Shown here: positions 6,981 through 14,928 of the stretch, piece after piece
Numbering within the stretch: the first letter of the stretch is position 1
Layout: every line of letters starts with the position of its first letter
Source: an uncultured Ruminiclostridium sp.
GTDB lineage: Bacteria > Bacillota > Clostridia > Oscillospirales > Ruminococcaceae
Length of the DNA: 64,000 nucleotides
Assembly: GCA_910588335.1 (NCBI GenBank)
Contig: CAJUQV010000017.1
Coordinates: 1-64,000 of the forward strand
Reading direction: 5' to 3'
Position numbers and translations under genes: made by a program
The notes under the pieces: model-generated
What the model saw: the letters and a program-made list of their open reading frames with translations, nothing else
Database searches by the model: none
What the model was told of the DNA's origin: nothing

Positions 6981-7634
6981 TTAATTTATGCTTGTATCGC
7001 GGGTGTTTGCGGCTTGCAGTTCACCTTTTCGCAATTTCAAAATGACGTCGGCTTGATTTGCAAGGTCATTTGAATGAGTTACGATTATAACGCACTTATT
7101 CATTTGGTGAGCACATTCCTTTAAAATAGCGGCAATCTCAATGGCCGTATCTTCGTCAAGATTTCCGGTAGGTTCATCCGCAAGGATAACACCGGCGTCG
7201 GAAGCCAGCGCACGGGCAATCGCCACCCGCTGCTGCTGACCGCCCGAAAGCTTCAGCACATTTCGCTTCGCTTCTTCCTTGGTAAGCCCTAAACGTTCTA
7301 AAATCGGCAGAGGTTGTAATTTTGAAGTCAGAGTTACATTTTCTATAGGCGTCATATAATCAATCAGATTATAATTCTGAAAAATAAATGACACATTGTT
7401 CTGACGATGTCGGGCAAGTCCATTTTTTTCAATGTCTTCGCCTTTAAACAATATCTGTCCGCCGGAAGGGCTGTCCAATCCCCCCAACAGGGAAAGCAAG
7501 GTCGTCTTACCACATCCGGACGGACCGACAATCGCATAGATTTTTCCCGTTTCAAATTCTGCGGATACATTTTTAAGAACGGTTTTGTTTTCTTCATAGG
7601 AATATTTGACGTTACAGGTTTTGATTATACTCAT
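6981..7634 (-). CDS. ABC transporter ATP-binding protein (MacB/LolD type)
   Basis: 217 residues. Walker A is GPSGCGKTT, the signature motif LSGGQQQRVAIA and the Walker B/D-loop VILADEPTGNLD, followed by the switch His in VTHS. These are the hallmarks of the MacB/LolD family that partners FtsX-like permeases. AAGGAGG precedes ATG 7634. It is the last gene of a leftward three-gene operon (permease, permease, ATPase; 13-bp gap to the permease). Such systems export peptides or lipoproteins or resist antimicrobial peptides. No two-component system is adjacent, so the substrate is unknown. Confidence 0.92.
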   Translation of the reverse strand: MSIIKTCNVKYSYEENKTVLKNVSAEFETGKIYAIVGPSGCGKTTLLSLLGGLDSPSGGQILFKGEDIEKNGLARHRQNNVSFIFQNYNLIDYMTPIENVTLTSKLQPLPILERLGLTKEEAKRNVLKLSGGQQQRVAIARALASDAGVILADEPTGNLDEDTAIEIAAILKECAHQMNKCVIIVTHSNDLANQADVILKLRKGELQAANTRDTSIN

Positions 7635-7647
7635 TTAATCGTCCTCC

Positions 7648-8955
7648 TTAACTCATTTTCGCAAGAATGTCTTTTGGCTTGGAACGAACAACGGTCCACG
7701 AAGAAGCAATAACCGCTGTTGTAATCAGCAAAATGCCGATTATATATAATGGGAGCAGATAGGCTGCGTCAATCCGTACATTTATGTTGGCAGTTCCGGT
7801 TGTCACTCTTGACGCCAAAAAGGCTCCTGCCCTTTCCGCTGTCAGATTACTGAGCGGTATAGAAGCCGCAAACGAAATAACCGTTACTGCGAAAGTTTCG
7901 GCAAATAGCTGCAAAATTATATTTGCCTTGCTTTTTCCGATGGAAAGCAAGATTCCGATTTCTTTTTTTCGCCCTCTGATCTGGATTGTCAGAAGAAGGG
8001 TCAGTATAACAACGCTTACTGCCGAAATAATGATAATTGTTGTATTTACTAATTTTTCAAGGGAATCCAAAGGAGCGGATACAATATCATATTCATCGGT
8101 ATCTATGGAAAGCTTTAAAGTTTTTCCTTTAATCTCCGGCAAAGCGGAAATTTTATTGTAGACATTCTGTATACCGAGGGGGTCTTCCACAAAAATGGTT
8201 AACTGCTGGTAAAAATCCGTATCGCCCATATCTTTGAAAATGTCCTGCCATCCCGCATAATCTATATATCCCATATTTGCCGGAATATCGCTTATGGTGT
8301 ACGCCTCTCCGGAAATGCCTTCGGCGCCGTCGAAAATTCCTACTATTTTAAACTCGGCTATTGAATCAGAATCCAGCGAATACATTTTAATTTTATCTTC
8401 AACGGACAGCTTATTATATTCGGCAAGTTCTTTTGATATCAAACAGGTGTATTTATCGTCGGCGGTAATATGCCTGCCTGCTATCAATTTATATTTGCCG
8501 CTTTGGAAAGCCCTGCATTTTTCTGTGGACAATGTGACGGTATAACTTGATGATTCACCGTATGGCGTATAGCTTAAATCAAAAGCGGCGGGCAGATATT
8601 TGAAATTAACGCCCGCGCCGAAATAAGACTCCGCTTCCTCTACATTGTAATCTGCAACGCCCTCAACTTTTTTGATTGCTTCTACTATTTCCTGCGTTAT
8701 CTGATCGCCGTTATATGTATAAGCCGTTCCCCATTCGTATTGCTCAGACCCCCCCATGTGACCCTCCATGTCAATATCAAGTATGATTTTTCCGCCTACG
8801 GCGGTTCTTACATCCGCCGTTGCTCCTTTGGCTGCGTCACGGACGGCGATTCCGGTCAATATAAAAGCCGCGATAATCGTCAGTACAAGAAATAATATAA
8901 TTGTTTTAAACCGTTGTCTTAAACAGTACAGAACCGCTCTTTTTATAAAACTCAT
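7648..8955 (-). CDS. FtsX-like permease of ABC transporter (1)
   Basis: 435 residues with the FtsX/MacB membrane topology. One N-terminal transmembrane helix (about 16-38) is followed by a large extracytoplasmic domain (about 40-305, MacB_PCD-like), then three C-terminal helices (about 310-335, 355-385, 400-425). The C-terminal domain has QIRGRKKEIGILLSIGKSK, the coupling-helix region typical of these permeases. It sits between the second permease and the ATPase in one operon. The full transporter would be a heterodimer of two permeases with an ATPase dimer. The substrate cannot be read from the sequence. Confidence 0.9.
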   Translation of the reverse strand: MSFIKRAVLYCLRQRFKTIILFLVLTIIAAFILTGIAVRDAAKGATADVRTAVGGKIILDIDMEGHMGGSEQYEWGTAYTYNGDQITQEIVEAIKKVEGVADYNVEEAESYFGAGVNFKYLPAAFDLSYTPYGESSSYTVTLSTEKCRAFQSGKYKLIAGRHITADDKYTCLISKELAEYNKLSVEDKIKMYSLDSDSIAEFKIVGIFDGAEGISGEAYTISDIPANMGYIDYAGWQDIFKDMGDTDFYQQLTIFVEDPLGIQNVYNKISALPEIKGKTLKLSIDTDEYDIVSAPLDSLEKLVNTTIIIISAVSVVILTLLLTIQIRGRKKEIGILLSIGKSKANIILQLFAETFAVTVISFAASIPLSNLTAERAGAFLASRVTTGTANINVRIDAAYLLPLYIIGILLITTAVIASSWTVVRSKPKDILAKMS

Positions 8956-8966
8956 TTTAAATCCTC

Positions 8967-10328
8967 CTAAGCCATTTTTGACAGAATTTCTTTCGGTTTA
9001 AGCCTCATGATCATAATCGACGACGCAAAAACCGAAGCCGCCGTCACGATAAGCTGGCACACATAAATAAGCAATGTTTCCATGGCGTTCAGCTTCAAAT
9101 AGTTTTCCGCCCGAACACTGCTCTTTATTCCTGCGGACAGGGTTTCATCATTTAAAAGATTGGGCTGCAATCCGCCGAACAGATTGTGCTCCAAAAAGCC
9201 GATTACACCGAAAGACGCGGCATAGGATAAAAGCATTGCGAATATCGCAACCGACAGCACTTCCAGCAGAAATCCGGCCATTATATCCCCTTTTGATATT
9301 CCCGCCGCAAGAAGAACGCCCGCTTCCTGCATTCTGCCGCGCATCCGCATTGTCAGGAGCAATGTTAAAAATACCGCGCTGACAGATGACACGGCTACAA
9401 GCAGTATTTTCACCAAATCACCCAGTGATATTAACCGATCGGCTATTTTTGAATATTGAAAATCGTTGGTACGGATAAAATGCGCTGTCCAATCAATGGA
9501 ATCCAATAACTGAACATTTCGGGTTAAATCGTCAAGTTTGGCGGGATCGGTAATGTAAAAGTCAACTTCTCCCGTATAAACGCCTTTTTCACTTTCTTCC
9601 AGCTTGTCCAAAACGTCAAGGCTCGCATATATCCCGTTCTCGGCGACGCTCGGCGTAGGTTTAACGGCGTTATCTCCGATATTGAGTTTATATATTCCCG
9701 ATATCTCCACTTGAACGTAAGCGGTTTTAACCGATATTTCATCGATATATTCTCCGTCGGACTTACCGAGTTTTGCGTGAGTCAGCGTCAGCTTGTCTCC
9801 CACCGAAAGCCGATTGTTATTTGCCAGTCCTTCACTGATGAGAATTTTTCCGCTATCGGCGGCGGTAATATGTTTTCCTTCCGTCAGCACGGCGGCTCCG
9901 TCCGTGAAATCCGGAGCGAGAGCGGACAAGCGAAGTCCCGTCACTTTTCCCATGTTGCTTTCTTCGGTATGCTTATCACCGGGAATAAATTGAAGCTTAT
10001 CGCCTTTGACCATACCGTAATTTATGGGATTCCAATACTTGATTTCCCCCGTAAGCATAATTTCATCTATTTGTTTTTGGGTAATGTTGACGCTGTTTTC
10101 CTTCACCTCCGTTTCTCCGTTCCGATTCGTTGACACTTCGGTTTTTGCTCTTATGTAAAAAGCCGCTCCGACAGAAGTCCGTATATCTTTCGATAACCTT
10201 TCGGAAGCGTTTAAAACGCCGAAGCATGAAATCAGAAAAACCGCAACTGTAAATATCACCAAAAACAGGCTTAAGGTTTTTCCTTTTTTGCGTGATATAT
10301 AAAGCATAGCTCTTTGTGTATATTTCAT
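8967..10328 (-). CDS. FtsX-like permease of ABC transporter (2)
   Basis: 453 residues, paralogous to the downstream permease (similar N-terminal helix, extracytoplasmic domain and three C-terminal helices; both end with a KPKEIL/KPKDIL-SKM tail). The coupling region reads MRMRGRMQEAGVLLAAGISKGD. It is first in the operon, with 11 bp to the next gene. Two TTGATTAG copies (10371-10378 and 10404-10411, 33 bp apart) upstream of the start could be operator half-sites, but this is speculative. Confidence 0.9.
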   Translation of the reverse strand: MKYTQRAMLYISRKKGKTLSLFLVIFTVAVFLISCFGVLNASERLSKDIRTSVGAAFYIRAKTEVSTNRNGETEVKENSVNITQKQIDEIMLTGEIKYWNPINYGMVKGDKLQFIPGDKHTEESNMGKVTGLRLSALAPDFTDGAAVLTEGKHITAADSGKILISEGLANNNRLSVGDKLTLTHAKLGKSDGEYIDEISVKTAYVQVEISGIYKLNIGDNAVKPTPSVAENGIYASLDVLDKLEESEKGVYTGEVDFYITDPAKLDDLTRNVQLLDSIDWTAHFIRTNDFQYSKIADRLISLGDLVKILLVAVSSVSAVFLTLLLTMRMRGRMQEAGVLLAAGISKGDIMAGFLLEVLSVAIFAMLLSYAASFGVIGFLEHNLFGGLQPNLLNDETLSAGIKSSVRAENYLKLNAMETLLIYVCQLIVTAASVFASSIMIMRLKPKEILSKMA

Positions 10329-10527
10329 TTAAACTCTTCAGCTCCTTTCCGCAATCTATCATACATCAGTTTGATTAGTTTTTGGTTTGCTTTTTATATG
10401 ACTTTGATTAGATTGTAAAAAAAGGGTAAAAAAATTTGATACGGTAAACTCCTTTACCCTTCAATAAAAACCTTGTGATTATCAGATTTTACGGAAGCAA
10501 ATCAACGGATACTTGATTTCCAAACAA

Positions 10528-10568
10528 CTCTTTAATCAAGGTATTGACTTGATTAAAGATTGGTATTA
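10528..10568 (-). repeat. Partial copy of the TATASCAATC palindromic repeat family
   Basis: TTTAATCAAG and CTTGATTAAA form a palindrome followed by GATTGGTATTA. It matches the terminal hairpin of the repeats at 24564-24704 and 29686-29792. Confidence 0.6.
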
Positions 10569-10596
10569 TTTTTAGAAAAAACCGTATAAAAAATTC

Positions 10597-10636
10597 GGCT
10601 GCGTTTCCCAAAAAGCAAACGCAGCCGAATATAAAT
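10597..10636 (-). terminator. Strong hairpin, minus-strand terminator
   Basis: Arms ATTCGGCTGCGTTT and AAACGCAGCCGAAT pair perfectly, and the minus strand continues TTTTTTAT. No annotated minus-strand gene precedes it, so it may end a small RNA from 10640-10880 or only block read-through. Confidence 0.65.
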
Positions 10637-10902
10637 TTCACAGCCTCATATTGTACAATTCAGCATAACAAAACACAGCATAATAATTTCCCTTCAAACC
10701 CATACAATCCCCATCCTACCCCGCCTCATTCCTTCAATCCCCGCCGTTCTTCCGCAATTGTGCGTAATTTTCCGCAGCTCCGTACCTTCCCAATCTCCAT
10801 TGCCTTTTGACTCCCATAATTTATAATAGCCTTATCCAAATACAAATTTTATAAATTATTGCCCTAATATTATATTTTTTTATTAAAAATACAAAAAACC
10901 TA

Positions 10903-10931
10903 TTGACTTACGCACAATAATATGTTATACT
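10903..10931 (+). promoter_or_regulatory. Promoter of the sigma-factor operon
   Basis: TTGACT (10903-10908), 17-bp spacer, TATACT (10926-10931). It is a housekeeping-type promoter, so the sigma gene need not be autoregulated only. Confidence 0.75.
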
Positions 10932-10982
10932 AACATAAAATCCTTTAAACATATTTCCCACAAAAGAGAGGTGCGTTATAAA

Positions 10983-11540
10983 GTGCTTTATTTGATGGCT
11001 GTCAACACTCCGGAGGAGGAAGCTTTTATAACAAAACTATACTCGGAATACGAACAGATGATGTACAAGATAGCGTTTAATGTCCTGAAAAACAAATATG
11101 ACGCCGAAGATACGGTGCATGAAGCGTTTTTGAATATTATCCGTCAGGATCAGCTCGCTAATCTGAATAAATTACAGAAGTCGAGACTTAAAGCATATCT
11201 TATCATTACCGTTAAAAATACCGCGTATAAATGTTATAATTCCCGTCGGAGCCGTATAGCCGAAAATATCGAGGATCTGTACTCTCTTAAGGGAGGAGCT
11301 TCCGCTGAGGAAGAGCTGTTTTCCGAATACGAAGCCGAAAATCTTCACAAGGCGCTTAACAAGCTTTTGCCAAACGACTATGATCTGCTTTTCCTTTCGG
11401 CCGTCATGGGTTATTCAATACCCCAAATGGCGGAGCGATTGGAAATATCCGAAAACGCGCTTCGTCAGCGAATGTTCAGGGCAAGACAAAGACTTAAAAA
11501 ATTAATGAATGAGGAGGAAACTGTCAATGACAGGAGATGA
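10983..11540 (+). CDS. ECF-like RNA polymerase sigma factor
   Basis: About 185 residues. Region 2 (about 10-80) contains the Asp-rich DAEDTVHEAFLNI motif and region 4 (about 120-180) a helix-turn-helix (MAERLEISENALRQRMFRARQRLKKL). There is no region 3 or region 1.1, as in ECF/sigma-70-like alternative factors. GTG 10983 is favoured, since GAGAGGTG lies about 9 bases upstream; GTG 10971 is too close to it, and ATG 10995 is also possible. It overlaps the downstream membrane gene by 14 bp, the arrangement of a sigma factor with its regulatory partner. Target promoters are unknown. Confidence 0.88.
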   Translation: MLYLMAVNTPEEEAFITKLYSEYEQMMYKIAFNVLKNKYDAEDTVHEAFLNIIRQDQLANLNKLQKSRLKAYLIITVKNTAYKCYNSRRSRIAENIEDLYSLKGGASAEEELFSEYEAENLHKALNKLLPNDYDLLFLSAVMGYSIPQMAERLEISENALRQRMFRARQRLKKLMNEEETVNDRR

Positions 11541-12261
11541 AGCTTTAAAAATGGCGCTTATCGCCCATTACGAGGAATATTATTCACAATACGACGTTCC
11601 GGCCGACGAGAAGCCCCACCGTTTTTCCCTTGCGTACCGTATCAGAAAAAACAGCATTATAAGGCTCGCAAAGAAGCGCTGGGAGCGCCCCGCGCCATGT
11701 GTTCCGTGTAAGCCGTCGGGAATCCTCGTTGCCGAAAGGCACTATATTCCGCTGAAAAAGCTTGCGGCAATGATAGCCGTTATAATATCGGCGGTGTTCT
11801 TTACAGTAGCGGCGAGTGCGATTTATTTCGGTGCGCGAGGATTTATCTTTGACGTGTATAACACTCATTCGGACGTAAGCGTTGATTTTTCTATGTATGA
11901 TATTAAGGATACGATTGAGGAAGTTTATCGGTTGCCGTTTGAAAGCGGGTACAAGCTTGTTAATGAAGCCGCAAACAAAAGCATAGTGAACTCGCATTAT
12001 GAATGTGGGAATAAGACGGTTGATTTGATACAATATACTAAGTTATTCGCTGAGAATATGATGGCCAATACCGAAAATTCCACGGTCTGTGAGATTGAGG
12101 TTAATGGCGATGTCGGATTTATGTTGTATCATCAAAGTAAAAATTCTGACAATATTTCTATCATTACATGGGTAAGAGACGGATACGTGTTTGAAATTAT
12201 GGGAACAGGCATTGATGGTGAAGAGTTGTTAAAGTTAGCGGAAATTATTGAAATCGAGTAA
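11527..12261 (+). CDS. Membrane protein with DUF4367-type C-terminal domain, probable anti-sigma partner
   Basis: 244 residues. A cytoplasmic N-terminus (about 1-75) is followed by one transmembrane helix near 80-102 (LAAMIAVIISAVFFTVAASAI) and an extracytoplasmic domain ending DGYVFEIMGTGIDGEELLKLAEIIE, which resembles DUF4367. AGGAGG is 8-9 bases before ATG 11527, and the start lies inside the sigma gene, so synthesis is probably coupled. The topology and pairing suggest an anti-sigma factor that senses an extracellular signal. There is no zinc-binding HxxxCxxC anti-sigma motif, so this rests on gene order and topology. Confidence 0.7.
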   Translation: MTGDEALKMALIAHYEEYYSQYDVPADEKPHRFSLAYRIRKNSIIRLAKKRWERPAPCVPCKPSGILVAERHYIPLKKLAAMIAVIISAVFFTVAASAIYFGARGFIFDVYNTHSDVSVDFSMYDIKDTIEEVYRLPFESGYKLVNEAANKSIVNSHYECGNKTVDLIQYTKLFAENMMANTENSTVCEIEVNGDVGFMLYHQSKNSDNISIITWVRDGYVFEIMGTGIDGEELLKLAEIIEIE

Positions 12262-12265
12262 ACAA

Positions 12266-12697
12266 TTAAATTGTGAAATTGCCGCTGTAACTTGTAACCG
12301 TTTCGGTAAAGCCGTTTGAAGCTTCAACGACCAAATCACTTCTGAGCCTATATGTGCCGCTGTTAGATATAGTGGTCGTGTTTGTATAAATATAGGCAAG
12401 ATTAGGATTATCGGATTTTTTCGACCATGTATATGAAGTCGAGTACCACTTTCCAATTGAATTTTGCTTCTCAATGGTTTGGGTTATGGATTTCCATTTT
12501 TCACCCGAAACCACAATTATGGCGCTTTGGCATTCTACGGTATTTCCAGTAACGGATGCGGCAGATGCAGCCTTGCTATTGCAGTCATATAACGGCATAA
12601 TCCCGCTGTTGGGTTCATTCCCCTGTGCGTATACCCCTGCGGGCAATGTCGAAGCCATCATAGCCGCCGCCATCAAAACAGAAATAATTTTTTTCAT
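12266..12697 (-). CDS. Small secreted protein of unknown function
   Basis: 143 residues with a clear signal peptide (MKK, hydrophobic core, cleavage near VYA-QG at about residue 25). The mature part of about 118 residues is rich in Ser, Thr and Asn, with a beta-strand-like pattern (YTNTTTISNSGTYRLRSDLVVEA) as in small extracellular beta-sandwich proteins. It converges with the sigma/anti-sigma pair, separated by 4 bp from the stop of the membrane gene. It could be a target or ligand of that system, but only adjacency supports this. No family recognised. Confidence 0.7.
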   Translation of the reverse strand: MKKIISVLMAAAMMASTLPAGVYAQGNEPNSGIMPLYDCNSKAASAASVTGNTVECQSAIIVVSGEKWKSITQTIEKQNSIGKWYSTSYTWSKKSDNPNLAYIYTNTTTISNSGTYRLRSDLVVEASNGFTETVTSYSGNFTI

Positions 12698-12938
12698 TTT
12701 TTACCTACCTTTCTTTTTGCCGAAAACCGGCAGACCTGTCCGCCGATTTTTTGGTGTTTTTACCGTGGGGCGGACTTGATTATAGTTAACAGTGGTAAAA
12801 TCCAAAAAACGACATTTTGTTACATCTTTTTTTAAAAAATTCCATAATTTTATTGAAATTTGTATAGCTGCATAAAAAACAGGTCGGATAATTGTGCGTT
12901 GTGCCCATTAAAACTTGCGGGGAACAAAAAATCATACT

Positions 12939-12985
12939 AATAACCATTTTGACACAGGATAAAATCATAGTCAAAATGGTTATTA
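12939..12985. repeat. Long palindrome (15-bp arms)
   Basis: AATAACCATTTTGAC at 12939-12953 pairs perfectly with GTCAAAATGGTTATT at 12970-12984. There is no T-run on either side, so it is not a typical terminator. Confidence 0.7.
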
Positions 12986-12995
12986 CACCCGAAAC

Positions 12996-13045
12996 ACTGT
13001 TAACCAATTAAAAACCATTTTTCCAATTTTTAATTGGTTAACAGT
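12996..13045. repeat. Long palindrome (19-bp arms)
   Basis: ACTGTTAACCAATTAAAAA pairs perfectly with its complement ending at 13045, with a loop of about 12 bases. It is only 11 bp from the previous palindrome. AACCATTTT also recurs in inverted form between the two. Confidence 0.7.
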
Positions 13046-13141
13046 ATCAGTTATATAAAACAAAAAGCCCCGCGTTAATACAGGGCAGAAATTATCAATA
13101 TTCACATAATCGCATTCAACAGCAGATAATCATAACGCGGA

Positions 13142-14470
13142 TCACGATTTCACTTCCAGACTGAAATTTCCCTCAAGGTCAGCCTTGAGCGTAATCGTGC
13201 GAATATACTTTTGATAAAAATTCATTATTTCGGTATCGCTTGCCTCTATCCTCGACTGCTCGAACAGCATTCGTGCAAGCCCCTTTCCGTTATAGGTAAG
13301 AAGATCGGGGAGCCGTTCCTTGAGCGCGCTTATCAGCACTGCGCGTTTAAATTCCTCAATGTTGCCTGAGCAGAAATCGTCAAGGGAGCAATAGTAAATT
13401 TCACTTGTTTCCAGCGCCCTTTTTATAGCCTGCCCGCACTTCTCCCACTCTACTACCACAAGAAACTCCGCTTCCGGCAAAGAGGAAATCAATCCCCAAT
13501 AATCGCTGTCGCTTGACAAAAGTATAAACGACGAAACATCGTTTCTGTAAAATTCTCTGCAAACGCCCGTTGATACCTTTATATCAACAAGCGACTTGTA
13601 ATCGGTGATACGCTCCACCTCAATATGCTCCACGGGTATGCTGATAAAATGTTCGAGATAATCCCATCCGTCCGTAGTGTGAACATCGTCGTACAGTACT
13701 ATCTTATCTATTTTTTCAAGCTCGTCACCGTTAAGATTTTTCAGCATTCCGTACAGCTTGTAAACGTCGGAATTTTCGCAGTCCACAACGATAACCGTCT
13801 TGTAGCTGCCTCTTATAAAATCATATATATTGTTTTTGATATCGTTTACGGCGTTCTTGTATTTGGATTTATCGCCGAAGTAATCTCCGTTAATTTTATA
13901 TAATATTTCAATGAATTTTCCGTCTTTATATAAAAGATTTCCGTAGTCCTTCGGCTTCCAGTGAATATATTGCTGATACGGGTAATAAGTAAGATTTTCC
14001 ATATATTTTTCAAATTCAAATTTTTGATTTTCCTCGTTTGTAAACTTCGGAAGAATGAACAAATCCTTTATGTATTCCCAATTCAGCCAGTCGGGAAACA
14101 GCTTGCGGCAATCGTTTATGTGTTCCGCAATCAGCCTGTTGATATGCGTAGTGTAATCCACCGCAAGCTTATTCGGCAGAATGACCTGTATTCCCCATTT
14201 TTCAAGCTGCTCTATATTATCCGAGTCGAACCATTTTATTTTGTCAATATTGATATAGTCGTATCTCAAAATATCGTCGGTTCTTTTAAATTTGAGCATT
14301 AATGCCGTCCTGATTTTGCACAGGTATCTTATTACCGTTGCCTCTCTGTCCGCCGCAAGCTGTTCAAGCAGTTCGGAACATTCGTCGCCGTAGCCGCTTA
14401 CCAGAGTGGGCTTCTTTACGCCTATAAGATACGCCACTCTGCAAACAATTTCTTTTGTATCCGTTCGCAT
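13142..14470 (-). CDS. NYN-domain (PIN-like nuclease fold) protein
   Basis: About 442 residues. The region from about 215 to 370 carries the NYN pattern: an Asp-containing first strand (TVIVVDCENSD), FILLSSDSDYWGLI in the middle (the acidic SDSDY pair), and a later VVVEWEKCG strand. NYN proteins are metal-dependent RNases related to PIN domains. The N-terminal 200 residues and the C-terminal 70 match nothing I recognise. ATG 14470 is used, since GAAAGGAAA is about 9 bases upstream. It stands alone between gene-free stretches. A role in RNA decay or phage response is possible but unproven. Confidence 0.65.
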   Translation of the reverse strand: MRTDTKEIVCRVAYLIGVKKPTLVSGYGDECSELLEQLAADREATVIRYLCKIRTALMLKFKRTDDILRYDYINIDKIKWFDSDNIEQLEKWGIQVILPNKLAVDYTTHINRLIAEHINDCRKLFPDWLNWEYIKDLFILPKFTNEENQKFEFEKYMENLTYYPYQQYIHWKPKDYGNLLYKDGKFIEILYKINGDYFGDKSKYKNAVNDIKNNIYDFIRGSYKTVIVVDCENSDVYKLYGMLKNLNGDELEKIDKIVLYDDVHTTDGWDYLEHFISIPVEHIEVERITDYKSLVDIKVSTGVCREFYRNDVSSFILLSSDSDYWGLISSLPEAEFLVVVEWEKCGQAIKRALETSEIYYCSLDDFCSGNIEEFKRAVLISALKERLPDLLTYNGKGLARMLFEQSRIEASDTEIMNFYQKYIRTITLKADLEGNFSLEVKS

Positions 14471-14928
14471 AAAATTTTTCCTTTCATTCATAAACACATC
14501 TGCGCATTTTTCAAAAAAGCAATTCTTAAAATTTGAACAAATGCAGTCTTACTCAAAACTTACGAAACATCGTACAGGAAACAATATATCTATTTGTATT
14601 TTATCATATTTTTGCTTTTTGTGCAACTTTTATTTTTCAAAGATGGCTTATACTATGGCTTGTTTGAAAATAGAGGGAATGACGGATTTTTGCCCCAAAA
14701 TGGTTAGCTTCAAGGAAAAAAACGCAGTCAAACTGTCGTTTGACGAGGCTTTTTGACGCAGAAGATGACCGTTTGGGGGCGAAAAGACGGCGTTTCCGAT
14801 TTTTCAAACATGCCCTAATGCTTTACAATTACTAAAACTTATATAAAAAGAAAAAGAGTTACAAATTATGGCGATTGAAGTTTCCGTCAACCATTTTCAA
14901 AGGACTGCGGGGTTATCCCCGAACGGAA
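14471..14928. other. Gene-free region carrying a small inverted-repeat element
   Basis: 458 bp upstream of the NYN gene. A 158-bp element with near-perfect terminal repeats occupies 14657-14814. The remaining AT-rich DNA shows no gene. Confidence 0.6.
14657..14814. mobile_element. MITE-like element, family B, complete copy
   Basis: The terminal inverted repeats GGCTTGTTTGAAAA (14657-14670) and TTTTCAAACATGCC (14801-14814) match at 13 of 14 bases. The inside contains ATGACGGATTTTTG and CGTTTGGGGGC, which recur at 53104-53175 without the roughly 75-bp middle. It is too short to encode a transposase, hence non-autonomous. Confidence 0.65.

Larger units (their letters stand above)
10329..10982. 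other. Gene-free region with repeats, terminator and promoters
   Basis: Between the divergently placed permease and sigma-factor genes. It contains two TTGATTAG motifs, a palindromic repeat (10528-10568), a strong hairpin (10597-10636) reading as a minus-strand terminator with no known gene before it, and the sigma-factor promoter (10903-10931). The minus strand of 10640-10850 is unusually purine-rich (repeated GGGGATTG-like words). Confidence 0.5.
12698..13141. other. Gene-free region with two long perfect hairpins
   Basis: Upstream of the secreted-protein gene and downstream of the NYN gene. Besides the two palindromes (12939-12985 and 12996-13045) it has CCGCGTTA/TAACGCGG arms at about 13068-13140 next to the NYN stop codon. 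A TATAAT on the minus strand at 12779-12784 could be the -10 of the secreted-protein gene; its -35 is poor. No gene seen. Confidence 0.5.

Noticed and set aside
10371..10411. TTGATTAG pair as a definite regulator operator
   Set aside because: Two 8-bp matches in AT-rich DNA are weak evidence; noted only in the permease entry.
13142..14470. NYN protein as part of a toxin-antitoxin or defence island
   Set aside because: No partner gene within 400 bp on either side and no other defence genes in the window.
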